Positions 33,667 through 44,364 are shown, counted from the stretch's first letter. The stretch is DNA of 60,000 nt from Nymphaea colorata (GCF_008831285.2 NC_045142.1:2921001-2981000), one strand, 5' to 3'. Numbers and translations are program-made. The notes: generated from the letters alone by a model not told the origin.

Positions 33667-33860
33667 TCTAAAAAACATTTCACGCATCGACTCGTTCACC
33701 TGCTTTGCTACAAAAAGCTTCGAACGCAAGATCAAGTTCAAGTTTGCGATTGCATTTTGGAGGAAAAGACGTTGGACATGCTTTAAACGCTGCAAGACCC
33801 TAAATATGAGAGGATGTGAGCAAAATAATGTTCAATATCGAGGTTCAAGAACATTGCGTT
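33667..33860. repeat. Repeat block alpha, copy 1
   Basis: Starts AACATTTCACGCATCGACTC and runs through GATCAAGTT, GGAGGAAAAGACG, AACGCTGCAAGACCCTAAA and GATGTGAGCAAA. The same ordered landmarks recur at 34895-35035 and, in a 5'-shortened form, at 39190-39370. It lies immediately upstream of the SKI2 promoter. It has no coding capacity. Confidence 0.75.
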
Positions 33861-34579
33861 GTTGCCACGTCAAATTCACGTTAAATTCATGGATTTCAAA
33901 TATGAAGTAATCACATGCCTTCAGAATTTATATTCTCTTTTCATCTTAATGATTTCCGTTTCACAACATAGGGATGTATGAGTGAATCAGATTGGTGGCA
34001 GATTTATGCGAAAATTTTGGTTTTGATGGATTTAGTGCAGCTGAAAATTACAAATATAAAAGTCTTCATTGTTACGTAGATCAAGCATTTAAACGTCCCA
34101 CTTTTTTGACCTTGTGACTTGGAAATTGGAATCGAAGGTCTTATAGTTCGGGGATATCCGTTTTCGTGTTTCTTAAACTTTTGCAACTTTTTTTTATATG
34201 AAAGGAAGACTTAATTATTTTAAATCTGTAAAATAAAGGCTCGAAGTAAAATTTTGTTGTCACTAAATTATAATTTTACCTTTTTTGCTAAAAAAGTTCC
34301 CATTTTCAAGCTAACGGAGATCATTAAAAAGCTTGCAAGACATGTTTTCCAACTTCTTCGGGCTTTTCAAGATATAATTAAAGTTGGAGGCGAAACAAGA
34401 GACATTCCCTTTCTAGAGCGACCGGACAAGCCGTCTTTGACAAGTGGGGCAAAAGCAGATACCGCGTGTTCACTCCGTGTTGGTTAACACATGACACTTT
34501 CAAAAGGGCATTTAAGTGAATCGGACCGTCGTCTATCTTTTTGGAACAAAAGCATGTTAAATTGGAGACTCATTGTGTA

Positions 34580-34860
34580 TATCCTTTGAAAACATAATTT
34601 GGCTTCAATTTTTTTTTCTTTCCTGGAATCAAACTATAATGATGGGACTCCTTCTTTCATTTGCCCCAACGCTGCTGCAACATATCAATAAAAATTGATT
34701 GGTCTCAAACCGTTTCCTAGTTGTCCAGCGGTCACTTTTTGGTGGAGAAATCTTGTAAGTAGTGTCTTTGAATCTCCAATTTGACACAAAAGTTTGTAAA
34801 CATTCCAAAATAAATCAAAGAATTTGCAGTAGCAGACATTTCCACTCGAGAGCCGAAGGA
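34580..34860. repeat. Upstream block shared with 38.71-38.96 kb
   Basis: Shared landmarks with 38715-38960 are CATAATTTGGC, AATCAAACTATAATGATG, GATCAATAAAAATTGATTG (ATATCAATAAAAATTGATTG here), CCGTTTCCTAGTTGTC, TTTGACACAAAAGTTTGTAA, AAAGAATTTGCAGTAGC and GCCGAAGGAAAC. In the 38.8 kb copy the CTCCAACGCTGCAACAGATC piece is duplicated in tandem. Confidence 0.75.
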
Positions 34861-34894
34861 AACAGAAACACTAACATGGCTGGACCCGCAAACA

Positions 34895-35200
34895 TTTTAA
34901 AACATTTCACGCATCGACTCGTTCACTTGCTTTGCTATGGAAGCGTTTATTGTTACAAGATCAAGTTTAGTTTGTGGTTGCACTTGGAAGGAAAAGACGC
35001 TTAAACGCTGCCAAACCCTAAACATTGGTTGATGTTGTTAAAAATATATAACTGAAGTATTGTGCCCTCAGCCAGAAATTTCTTGTTCACCGCTTTATGT
35101 ATCCAACGTTCAAATGCTCGGCATATTAATTGTAACAAATCCACCGGTAAATTGATCACACAAATTACATTCAAAACCCATTTCCTTTACAAATCCACTC
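34895..35200. repeat. Repeat block alpha copy 2 plus adjoining block shared with 39.5 kb
   Basis: The first part (to about 35035) matches block alpha, including ACATTTCACGCATCGACTCG and AAACGCTGCCAAACCCTAAA. The second part (35040-35200) matches 39507-39680: both contain AAGTAT, CAGAAATTTCT, ATCCAA(C/T)GTTCAAATG, TATTAATT and CACACAAATTACAT in order. Together they show that the A and B units share their upstream flanks. Confidence 0.7.
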
Positions 35201-35396
35201 ACAACTTTCTCGAGAACAGTCCCTTTTATCATAAAATACTATTCTGTTCCTATTTAACTTTGCATGTAATATTCCTATATACTTTTTCGCCTGAGTTCCA
35301 GTTTGATCAAATCGAGTCCGCCTTGTTATTTTTCCACTTTCACGATAAAAAATATGTCTTTCATTTTTTTGTAAAACTAACATCGAAAACAATATA

Positions 35397-35416
35397 CATA
35401 TATATATATATATATG
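35397..35416. repeat. (TA)n microsatellite
   Basis: A run of about ten TA dinucleotides in AT-rich intergenic DNA. Confidence 0.8.
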
Positions 35417-35514
35417 TTCAATGCTATTGTGTGACGGGTGTTATCGAATGGCTAAAATTTAAAACTTTGTCGTTGAAAAATAGTTACTAGATTGCCATTA
35501 GTCTTCGTTTATAT

Positions 35515-35720
35515 ATGGGGACTTCATTCTATCTCTTCAACTTGATATTCTTCATACAAATAAAACTTGGATCTGCTCTTCCTTGCTTTTAAATCAAATT
35601 CATTTGCAATTGAAAAATAGATTTTTTCCTTGTGAATCTTATAATTGATGAGTCATATTTTATCAGCAAAACCATGTCGCATTATATCTACGAAATCAAT
35701 AATCATATTTCTCAAACCAT
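35515..35720. repeat. Repeat block beta, copy 1 (upstream flank of unit A)
   Basis: Contains, in order, CTTCATACAAATAAAACTTG, CTTCCTTGCTTTTAAATCAAA, CTTATAATTGATGAGTCATA, GCAAAACCATGTC and ATCATATTTCTCAAACC. The same order is found at 41120-41320 and, more diverged, at 50815-51000. Each copy lies some kilobases upstream of one copy of the membrane-protein gene. Confidence 0.75.
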
Positions 35721-35982
35721 GCCTTGCCTGGCCCTTCTTTTCCTTTTTTTTTTCTTTTTTTTTTGTCACACCTCTCACCAACTTGTTGCTTTCGTCACCA
35801 ACTGGTTGCTTCCATATTCTCGTCTCCCATCTGCATGCTTCTTACGTCTCTTCTCCTCATCTCCTTGCTTCTCCCCTATAAGCAGGGAGGAGAAGTCACC
35901 TGATTCTACCTAAAAAAAAATTACATTGAAAAAAATAAAATATTTATAATAATGTCATGTATTTTGTCTGGATCTAAAGGTT

Positions 35983-36095
35983 GGACTGTGGATATCCCAG
36001 TTGATAGGACTGTTGCACGTAAAGGTACCTAATTGGACTGTGGATATCCCAGTCCAGACGACTGTCGATATCCCGGACCTAAGGACTGTCGATGT
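35983..36095 (+). promoter_or_regulatory. Cluster of GGACTGT(G/C)GATATCCC motifs upstream of copy A
   Basis: GGACTGTGGATATCCCAG occurs at 35983-36000 and again at 36035-36052. GACTGTCGATATCCCGG follows at 36060, and a decayed GGACTGTCGATG at 36083. A bare GGACTGTTG is at 36007. The palindromic GATATC core with flanking GGACTGT, repeated four times 70-220 bases upstream of a TATA box, looks like a repeated cis-element or a small satellite. A regulatory role is inference. I did not see the cluster upstream of copies B or C. Confidence 0.45.
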
Positions 36096-36165
36096 TTTGA
36101 TCTAATGTCGGACTACCCTCATGACCCGCCCTTGAAAAAAATCGGTTTTGCCTATAAAAAAAGCT

Positions 36166-36313
36166 TTTTATATAGCTAGTCCCGAGGGAAGAATTCTCTC
36201 ACCTTCTCTCTCGGTGCGTTGCTTTCCCTCTCCGTCCTCTCTCTCTCAATTTTGTTCGACCTCTCTTCCTCATCGTTTGGATAGCAAAAAAATTGTACTG
36301 CTGAGAGGCGGCC
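36166..36313 (+). promoter_or_regulatory. TATA box and leader of membrane-protein gene copy A
   Basis: TTTTTATATAGCTAG at about 36166-36180 is a good TATA box. It is followed by a CT-rich leader (CTCTCACCTTCTCTCTC, CTCTCTCTCTCAATTTTGTT) that is shared with copies B and C from about CTCTCC onwards. The conserved AGCAAAAAAA(T)TGTA segment precedes the start. Confidence 0.5.
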
Positions 36314-36797
36314 ATGACTTGGATTTGGGGAGCTGCAGAAGCCATCCTTTTTCTTGTTCATCTCCTTTCATCAATCTTTCAACAGGCCATCAACATGCTT
36401 CCTCCGTATCCAGATCCCAGTCGCACTGAAACAAGTCTTCCGGTTCACACAGGAGGTGGAGTTTCCCTCCCAACCGAATGCAACCGAGACGAGAAGCTCA
36501 CCTCATGGGCCAAGGTCAACTTGATGCTTTCCTTCCCGGCCGGCCTCGCTCTGCTCAGCGTAGATTCTTCTTTCATCAATGAGCAATTCACAAGCTTTGC
36601 CACTTTCGCCATTGGAGTATACGTGGCTTTCTTACTCTCTATGGCCGTTTACTGCATGCCCTCTTGCTTATACAAATACAAGACTATAATTATTACCAAT
36701 TCTGTCCATTTCCTCTGGAATCATCTCCGCTGCTTACGCTTTGGTAATGAAGGTGGTTCTCTGTAAGGGTGCAACTTCGGTTACTCATGCATCCTAG
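36314..36797 (+). pseudogene. Copy A of a four-pass small membrane protein family; frameshifted
   Basis: The reading frame from ATG 36314 matches copy C for about 125 residues: WGAAEAILFLVHLLSSIFQQ, then TECNRDEKLTSWAKVNL, ALLSVDSSFINEQFTSFA and YCMPSCLYKYKT. Near 36698 one extra A in ACCAATTCTGTCC (ACCATTCTGTCC in copies B and C) shifts the frame and destroys the last membrane segment, giving a 150-residue product ending at 36766. The ancestral stop would be the TAG at 36795-36797. The promoter and the first three hydrophobic segments look intact, so a truncated protein could still be made. I do not recognise the family. Confidence 0.7.
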
Positions 36798-36799
36798 GC

Positions 36800-38555
36800 T
36801 TCAATCCCCTCCTTGATGTAACAGAGTACATGTCGTCTGTGCCTTTAAGTTTTGTTTCTTAAAAAAGAGAGAAAAAGAAAAATTACAGCTTTGTAGAAAG
36901 TACGTTTTCTGGTTATGCTTGCCACTGGTGCTGATGTATGCCACTTTGTATTTTACTGGAGTTGATCAGATTTGGAGCTGGCTTCTACTTGACGGTCTTC
37001 GATCTGGATTTTGTGAATTCTTTGATGAGATTGAATTAGGAAAAACTTTTGATACAACTTAGTAAAATCGGCTAACCGGTCGAGTTTGCATGTTGAGATT
37101 CGGATCTGTAGCCACGATTAATCGTTCCGGATATTGGAAAAAGTGTCCTGATTTATCCGGCTTTCCTGGGCAACGTAATACGTCAACTTATCCCGGTCGT
37201 TTTGGGCCAGCGCTGTGGGGAGCGAATCTATAGCCACGCCCGCTTTCTTCTTCCTCTTCTTCTCCACGTCCGTGCCAGCTGAACCAAAAGAACCAGTCTC
37301 TATCAAAGCTGATGTTTGGCTTACATTTGTTTTATTACTTCAGGTTGTTTGAGAAGCAAATTGGCTAGAACAACTACTTGTTTAGCAGCCAGCAATTTAC
37401 CTCTTTCCGAACTGCTTTTATTTATCTTTTTTGGAGGTTAGTTGGAAACTTGGAAGATCAATGCACCAAGGAGATCTTTTTGCACTTAGAAATGACATCC
37501 AGCACAAAATTGTTTCTTTTTTTTTATTTCATATTACTTCTCTTGTTAAACATTATATATAACAGAAAAAAGACCACCTTTACGACAAGATCATATTTGA
37601 CATCAAAAGAGACTTGCTTTCCCACAAAGTTCTTGACATTCTTCGAGTTTCCTGGACTTGATTTCTGTTGATATTCCTTTTTTTCGATTTTATCTTTTCG
37701 TTGGCCATCTGCAAGGTTGTCATTTATGCCTTCTCCGTTCTCATATATTTATTTGGCCACTTGTATTTTGTTTATGCCATGGGCTCTATTTTGATTCGTT
37801 TATGTCTTCTCCATGTCGTTTTTTATTGCCCTTTTTGTTTCCCTAGAATAATCGTTGCAACGGTCGTTGTCCATGAGAAGCGGAGAGAAAGTTATCAATG
37901 ACAGCTTCGTTCGCTCACCTTTCAGAACAGATCCAGGAAAGGCTTCATGGCAACTAGGTTCCTACTCGTCATCGGATTCATTTTGAAGAGATAATCATGG
38001 TAATGTGATATAACCATTGAATTGTTGAATTTTGGCAATATAACTTTTCAAACTAGTCTTCCATAGATGCTTGCCACCTATCATTTTTCTTTCTTTTGAC
38101 ATTACCTGCTAGAGATGCTACATGGGCCTGATGAAATATTAGGGAAAAGGTTGGCCCTCCTTTTTTTTACAAGGAAATATTTGTTTCACCATCAGCATGG
38201 AAGTGTAATGAAAAGGCTGGACTTGTTTCTGCATTTGACCGATACTCTTTTCTGCCTTTTGCCTTGTTGATTTATGAATTTTATTGGTTACACTAATCTG
38301 ATTCAGTGAGGCAGGTCTTTATTGGTTACACTAATCTTGTGGCTTTGATCATCTACTCTTCATTTGATTGACATCTTTGACATCCTTTCTTTTTGGCAGG
38401 TCTTAGTCCACCTGCGTCTGAGCCCTATGTTGTGATCTTCTTTTCCTTTATACTATTCTACTTGTGGCGGTTGTAGTGCTGCTTGATTTGATGGTTCCCC
38501 AATTCATTGCATGAGAAGCTTGGAGGTATTCCTAAGTCAAACTTATGTTTCTTTG
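36800..38555. repeat. Downstream cassette of unit A (non-coding, partly deleted)
   Basis: Collinear with the sequence after copy C (55990-58840). Shared stretches include TTTGGAGCTGGCTTCTACTT, GATATTGGAAAAAGTGTCCT, AAGCAAATTG, GGAGATCTTTTTGCACTTAG, GCCATGGGCTCTATTTTGAT, GAGATAATCATGGTAATGTG, CTTGTGGCGGTTGTAGTGCT and GATTTGATGGTTCCCCAATT. Unit A lacks what corresponds to about 56420-57610 of unit C; the join lies at about 37305 (CCAGTCTCTATC/AAAGCTGATG). Open frames inside (for example 37378-37671) do not keep frame between the two copies, so I call none of them genes. Confidence 0.7.
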
Positions 38556-38714
38556 AAAACATAAGTTTAGGGTAAGCATGAGCCACCCCCAAGCGATCGA
38601 CGAAGCCCCTTTTTTTACCTTTATTATATTATAAGGTATAGAGTTGCGTCGGCATCATGTGGGGAGATTTGTTGGTGCTTTGATTTGTATTTAGAGACTC
38701 ACCTCTCTTTTTGG

Positions 38715-38960
38715 TACATAATTTGGCATCAGTTTGTTTTTCTTTCCTGCAATCAAACTATAATGATGTGACTCTTTCTTTCAATGTCTCCAACGCTGCA
38801 ACAGATCAATTTTTCTCCAACGCTGCAACAGATCAATAAAAATTGATTGCTCTAAAACCGTTTCCTAGTTGTCAATTTGACACAAAAGTTTGTAATGTAT
38901 TTCAAAAGAAAGCAAAGAATTTGCAGTAGCTGATAAATGTAACACTCGAGCGCCGAAGGA
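38715..38960. repeat. Upstream block of unit B (copy of 34.58-34.86 kb)
   Basis: See the 34.58 kb entry for landmarks. Here CTCCAACGCTGCAACAGATC occurs twice in tandem (about 38786-38832), a local duplication absent from the other copy. The block continues into GAGCTTGCCGGATTGGGCTG and GAGGGAGGGGCCAGC (38980-39015), which reappears diverged at about 52790-52820. Confidence 0.7.
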
Positions 38961-39189
38961 AACACTGCCCCGTAAAGAGGAGCTTGCCGGATTGGGCTGA
39001 GGGAGGGGCCAGCCGGAGACCACCAGTCCCGCGGCCGGTCGCGCTTTCTTTCTGAACCACATAATAAAATTAATGACAAAAAGCAGAGGCACGGCGCCAT
39101 TGGCCTTTAGCCTGTTCGAACAGTCACAGTCCGTAAGACGCGTAAACGACGGACTACCAGAAAAAAAATATATATATTTAAGAAAAAGC

Positions 39190-39680
39190 GATCAAGCATT
39201 TTATTGCAACAAGATCAAGTTATAGTTTGTGGTTGCATTTGGGAGGAAAAGACGCTGGACATTCTTTGAACGCTGCAAAACCCTAAATGTAGGATGATGT
39301 GAGCAAAGCAAAAGCTCAATATCAAGCTTCAAGAACATTTGTGAGAACATTATGTTGTTGGAACACAGGTTTATTGGCATTATCCAAAAATTGAGAAGAC
39401 ATGATTTGATCATGGCGGTTGTGACCTGTGGGCAATTGCCCATACAAGCCCCAAAAAATAGGTCTTTCTATATTGATATCTTATGGCTATTCTTTTTATT
39501 TGTACGTTGGCGCTGTTAAAATATATATGTAAATTGAAGTATGATGCCCTTCATCCAGAAATTTCTAGCTCACCCATTTATACATCCAATGTTCAAATGA
39601 TTGGTATATTAATTATAACAAGTCCACCCATAAATTTCTCACACAAATTACATACAAAAACCGTCTATTTTACAAGTTAT
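39190..39680. repeat. Repeat block alpha copy 3 and adjoining shared block
   Basis: 39190-39370 carries the 3' two-thirds of block alpha (GATCAAGTTATAGTTTGTGG, GGAGGAAAAGACGCTGGACA, CAAAACCCTAAATG, GATGTGAGCAAAG). 39507-39680 is the partner of 35040-35200. Between them is sequence without a match in the window. Confidence 0.7.
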
Positions 39681-39825
39681 TAACAGTCCGGTGGGTCGGA
39701 CATGGGTCCCGCTCTGGTCTCAACTTTTGACCGTTCACCAGGCGATGTGGACGAAGGCGTCCCCCTGTTTTTGATCGCGCATTAGCATTAGTATGTTCGG
39801 GCCTCGGGGGATCAAAGGGTGGGAC

Positions 39826-40000
39826 CAGGGGCGGAGGGAGGGAAGCCGTTCGGGCCAGGGTGGGCGCGGAAAAAAAATTTTATGTTAAAAAAATAAATTT
39901 TTTTTAGTTTAGCCTGACCCGTCGCTCTTCGTTGCTCCTTTTGTTCTGACTCACGAATCGTCTTGGTCCGACTGTAAAAAAAATCCTGGCTCTGCCCTTG
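39826..40000 (+). mobile_element. hAT-like miniature element (175 bp) with perfect 8-bp target duplication
   Basis: Left end CAGGGGCGGAGGGAGG, right end CTGGCTCTGCCCTTG: terminal inverted repeats matching CAGGGGCGGA / TCCGCCCCTG. The flanks are GGTGGGAC at 39818-39825 and GGTGGGAC at 40001-40008, a perfect 8-bp duplication as made by hAT transposases. The interior has the family layout: GGGCGCGG, an A/T tract, then GCCTGACCC...GTCTTGGTCCGACTGTAAAAAAA. There is no coding capacity, so it depends on a transposase elsewhere. Confidence 0.85.
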
Positions 40001-40164
40001 GGTGGGACCCATGCAAAAAACCAGTGGCCCGACCACGTGAGAGTGACTTGACCGGACGACACATCTGGCGCCTCAAGCCCTGTGACGTGGTTGCTTCCTT
40101 GAAGTCCTGAAGCGGGGCCCACTAGGCACTGGCTTCCTGCCCACCTCCTCACGAACACCGCTAC

Positions 40165-40330
40165 TTGATCTTAATCTCAGGGTGCGTGTCGGGCTCGGCC
40201 CGCGGCGGTCCGGCCCGGTTGGACCTGGGCTTGGACCAGGATTTTTCTGGCCCGGCTGGGCCCGGGCCCAATAGGACGGTTCGGTTCGGCCCGTTTAAGT
40301 TTAAAAATATATTTTTTAATTTTTTTTGTT
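40165..40330. repeat. GC-rich dispersed repeat fused to an AT-rich tract
   Basis: From about 40172 the sequence is rich in GGCCCGGC/CGGGCCC words (GGCTCGGCCCG, GGCCCGGTTGG, GGGCCCGGGCCC), then switches near 40300 to long A/T runs. Similar CGGGCC-rich stretches occur at 44227-44330, 45235-45325 (in inverse) and more weakly at 53735-53800. This looks like a plant-type dispersed element, but I could not set both ends. Confidence 0.5.
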
Positions 40331-41110
40331 TTAATAATATATATATTTAAAAAAATTATTTTATAATTAAAATTTTATTTTTTATTTTTAACCTAATCCA
40401 CTCCGAACGTGACCTAATACCTGTGACATTTAAAAAAAGTTCAATCGGCTTTCTAAAATTAAAAAAAAAATGTTTATAATATGTTAATCACTAATTGGAA
40501 AAAACAACGTATTAGATATTATAATATTTTATATCTACTCCATTCACCACTTGTCGTGTGGTTCCACCGTGATTTATGGCGTCGCACCATTTAGGGAGAG
40601 CAGCTCTCACATAAATTTCTCACGCAACTCTCTCTCTTTTTATATATATATATATATAAAAGAAGTTAGACAAATTATTACTGAGAATACTTTTGAAAGA
40701 ACAATTTTTTTGTTGCTCAAACACAAAAATTAACTATAAAATAAGTTTGTTTATATACAATTGACAGTATGAAATGATAAAGCCTATGAATTTGAGGTAA
40801 AAAATTTCATTCATGAGACAAATTTTGAACTGTGTTATGATCATGTTATGATCAGTCAATACACACGCTATTTTGACGATAGTCAAAAAAGTTGTTTACC
40901 ACGCTCAGTTATTTTGGGAAGCGGGAAGCATTATAAACGCTTTTGAAATTTTACATATTGAACAATTATTTAGAAACCCAAACACATTCAAATGTGCCAC
41001 TTATGTATTTTGAAGGCATTGCGCAACATAATGTGGCATTGTGATTATGTAAAACGCCATTATCATCCATAGCAACAACACGGTCTCCAAATGTCATTTT
41101 AATTATGTTT
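40330..41110. other. AT-rich intergenic DNA
   Basis: No gene. Long A/T runs to about 40540, a (TA)n tract at about 40639-40658, and a block at 40660-40800 (AAGAAGTTAGACAAA, ACTTTTGAAA, TTTTTTTGTTGCTCAA, AAAGC(C/T)TATGAATT) that recurs at 49727-49850. Confidence 0.6.
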
Positions 41111-41119
41111 CAACGTTTA

Positions 41120-41330
41120 ACCACAACAGCTTTAACTATCTTCATACAAATAAAACTTGGATTTTCTCTTCGTTGCTTTTAAATCAAACTCATTTGAATT
41201 GAAAATATAACTTATTTTTATCACTAGTGAATCTTATAATTGATGAGTCAGTCATATTTTGTCAGCAAAACCATGTCACATTATAACTACGAAATCAAGA
41301 ATCATATTTCTCAAACCCCCGCACATTGTC
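41120..41330. repeat. Repeat block beta, copy 2 (upstream of unit B)
   Basis: Carries CTTCATACAAATAAAACTTG, CGTTGCTTTTAAATCAAACT, CTTATAATTGATGAGTCAGT, GTCAGCAAAACCATGTCACA and AATCATATTTCTCAAACC, as at 35515-35720. Upstream it is preceded by AACGCCATTATCATCCATAG, which matches AACGCCATTGTAATACATAG at about 50733. Confidence 0.75.
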
Positions 41331-41538
41331 ACATGCCAAGACATCTTTATAATGATCAAATAAACGATCCGAACTAACTATAACACTTATATAATGTTTA
41401 GTCATATATTAAAGATTGCCATAAATTTTCAGGAGGATACAAGAGGGTTGGCTCGGTGAGTAGTTGTTATAGTTTCTGATCCTTTTGTGTTAGAATCAAA
41501 GCTGCTGAAGGGTGAGTTATGGTATGTCAAACTAGAAG

Positions 41539-41735
41539 CAGGGACAGAGGGAAGTGAGGACAATAGAGGCTTTGTCCGCGTCTCAAATTTTAAAAACTTT
41601 AAAAGTTTATGTGTAAATCTTAAAAAATTTAGTTTAATATATATATAAATTTTGAAACTTTTTATTTCGGCTTATGTTAAAGTTTTGAAACTATAGTTTA
41701 GCTCCCGTGACAAAAAATTCTTAGCTCTGCCCTTG
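41539..41735 (-). mobile_element. hAT-like miniature element (197 bp) with 8-bp target duplication
   Basis: Ends CAGGGACAGAGGGAAG and TTAGCTCTGCCCTTG. Flanks ACTAGAAG (41531-41538) and ACTAGGAG (41736-41743) match at 7 of 8 positions. The interior is more diverged than in the 39.8 kb copy but keeps the A/T tract and a CCCGTGACAAAAAATTCTTAG right end. It is non-coding. Orientation is uncertain because of divergence. Confidence 0.7.
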
Positions 41736-42029
41736 ACTAGGAGCATAATTTTGGTATGGAAGTGAGACAGGTTGTTGTAATTGGTATCAAAACACAGTTC
41801 ATTATTCGGATGTGAGGGTCTCATATGCGTAGACACGGATACCTTAAGGGAGAGAGGTGGATTGTAATATATTATTATGTACAGTTTTGTCATGTATTTA
41901 AGATTATGGTAAATCTTTATGAGCTTATAAGGAGGTTGACTTAACTACCACTTATCATAATTCCTAACCTTTTCCACTGGAACCGAAGCTGGTAAGAGTA
42001 GGTTAATACATGCTAAACTAAGACATTTA

Positions 42030-42255
42030 CTATTATTGTAAAAATGTTAAGAAAATCATCCCTATAAGTTGTTCGATTGGTTGCAAAATCTCTTTATTAT
42101 GCTTTTTTTTGCTTTTACAAGTATTGGGAACTCAAGTTTTTTGCATGCACAAAATAATATATGGATGCATTAAGAAAAAAAAACTTTTGTTTTCAATCAA
42201 ACAACTTTTGAGAAAAATATAGGAAAATCACTTGGATAAATGTGAACGGACCTAA
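42030..42255. repeat. Dispersed repeat, inverted relative to 53.12-53.37 kb
   Basis: Landmarks are ATTGTAAAAATGTTAAGAAA, TCATCCCTATAAGTTGTTCG, TTTGCATGCACAAAATAATA, GGATGCATTAAGAAA, CAATCAAACAACTTTTGAG and GGAAAATCACTTGGAT. Their reverse complements appear in the same order at 53120-53370. There is no open frame. Probably an old miniature transposon. Confidence 0.7.
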
Positions 42256-42259
42256 GGCG

Positions 42260-43760
42260 CTGTATTTTTCTTGTCTATGAATCCTGAGCTGCATTAACAT
42301 TAGCCATAGTAGTGGACACTAGAATGGTTTCTTAATGCACATATCAACTGTTCACTTAATTCCCACACTTTTTTTGCGAGGCATTGTTAGAATTTAGCAA
42401 TCACTGTTCACTACAGTAACAGCCTAACAGGACGTCGCAGCCTTCTCCTTCTTTTAGATCATGATATTTGTTAGAATACTGGAAAAACCAATATTATCCT
42501 GAAAGGCGTGGTGCATTGTTGAAGGAACACGATTGGTTACTATAATATTTATAATTTTTATTATGATTAATTTTTATATATATTTATAATATTTTATTAT
42601 AATGAATTCTGTTTATATATTATTTTGGATAAACAAAATTATTTTTAAATTTAATTGAGTCTGGCTGGAGCTGGAGTTTTGGAGTCCTGACATCTTGCCA
42701 TGTGGGAAAATAAAATTTTTATTTATTTTTTGGGAGTTTCATCTCTTTCGCATCGATGGTAAAGGCGTGAAGAATACAGCCCCAAAAATGGACGCTGCTT
42801 GGACTTAGTCTTTTTTCAATTAAGTCTTTTCATTGTTTTTACTGAATCAAACAGCAGATCATTTGTTTTCGTGTAGAAAGTTTGTTTTTGTTAACACAAA
42901 AAATTTAAACGAGTCGAAAGGTTTTTTTTCAGTTCTTACCTTCTTCCTGTGCCTATAATCAGTCACCCTCCTCTTATCAGCGGTCCCGTGCGCTCCTCAT
43001 AGCAGGCGTCCGGGTCATTATAGGCACCGCAAAGGATAACAATGGCACCCAAAAAAATCAACGTCGTGGAAGCAGGTTCACCTATCTAATATATTTTTTT
43101 TTATTCAAGTTTAGTTTGATCTCATTTGTTGAAGGCCATGGCTTCATCCCAGCTAAATAAAAAAAAAATTGAAAAAATTAAAATATTTTAATTATGCAAT
43201 GTATTTTTTATTTTAAGTTCAAGTTGAGTTTAACCTCCTCATATTCGAGATTGGAAACGTGGCTCCACCGCTGGTCCACCCGTTCCTGCGTCAGCTTTCC
43301 ATGCAAAGCAGACCGTCTGCTTTCCATGAAGAAGAGAGACCAACAGGTGACTTTCCACGAAGAGCAGGGAATCAATATGTGTTATTTTAATCAATACATA
43401 TAAACAACTGAAAAAAGAATTGAAAGTTTGGCTTGAGAGTCGAGCCTTGGTACTCGACGGTTTGAAAGAGTTTGACTTCTACTCGACAGTTATGCAGTTT
43501 CATCGCACTCGGATATGGGGTAAAAAATAGCATGCTTAATTTTTACTATTATTTTTATTTAGTAATAATATATCATTTATATTATATATCCAACGCACGA
43601 AAACGATCCAGGAACTATTTTCAATTAGTTGGTCCAAAGCAGTTATGCCTCTTGCCCCTGTTCTTATAACGAATTCTTTTCTTTCTTTTAGTTTTAGTTT
43701 TTAAAATTTTATCATATATATATATATATATATATATACTTTTTATACTTTAAAAAAATC
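42260..43760. other. Intergenic DNA with no supported gene
   Basis: AT-rich, with a (TA)n tract at about 43713-43738 and poly-T runs. Small open frames (43194-43403, 43472-43669) lack recognisable features. No duplicated counterpart was noticed in the other units. Confidence 0.5.
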
Positions 43761-43765
43761 TCACC

Positions 43766-43928
43766 CAGGAGCAGAGCCAGGATTTTTTCCAAGGTCGGGC
43801 TAAGAGAAACGACGAGGAGTGACGAGTCCGGCCAAACAAAAAAAATTTGATTTTTTCAATACAAAAAAAAAAATTTTTTGCGCTCACCCGGGCCATGGCC
43901 TGGGCGGCCCCCCCTCCCTCCGCCCCTG
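43766..43928 (-). mobile_element. hAT-like miniature element forming the outer left arm of the inverted repeat
   Basis: Ends CAGGAGCAGAGCCAGG and CCCTCCCTCCGCCCCTG. Internal GGCTAAGAGAAACGACGAGG and GCGCTCACCCGGGCCATGG match the reverse complement of the 46.6 kb copy. No matching 8-bp flanks were found (ATCTCACC against TTTGGATC), so the insertion site has been rearranged. Confidence 0.65.
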
Positions 43929-44364
43929 TTTGGATCATTCATAATCTCCTGCATTTTCATTCATAAGAATGAATAACACTAATAGTCATGAGGTAAACAA
44001 AGGAGGCAAGGAAAATGTCTTACGAGAGTAATGGGGCATAGAAAGTAGTGATGAGGTTTCCTAGATACCTCTGCATACCTCTGCAGCATTTCCTGCAGCA
44101 TTATTTCTGCAGCCTGGTCATCCATCTCCAACCTGTTTCCTACCGCCTATCCCTCTCCAACCTGAGATGAACTGTTTGTATTTGTTGAATGCTGCTCAGA
44201 GGACTTAGCTAGTTATATAAAGCAGCATGGGGTGGGCATCGGGCCGGGCCGAGTCGACCCATCGGGCTCGAAACCTGGGTCCCGTCTTGGGCCCAGCCCG
44301 ACCCACACATAGACCCGGGCCCGACCCGATGCCACTGGAGCGCCCTGATTCTAGGCGGACTATG

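Noticed and set aside
35062-35490. 142-residue frame in the unit A flank
   Set aside because: The AT-rich repeat block has no conserved frame in the 39.5 kb counterpart.
37378-37950. Frames with FWRLVGN.EDQCTKEIFLHLEMTSS seen in units A and C
   Set aside because: The shared frame is only a short stretch. Downstream T-run indels shift the frame in each copy, and no start, domain or consistent stop is present.
39812-40158. Minus-strand frames over the 39.8 kb element
   Set aside because: They lie inside a non-coding miniature transposon, and similar frames are not conserved in its other copies.
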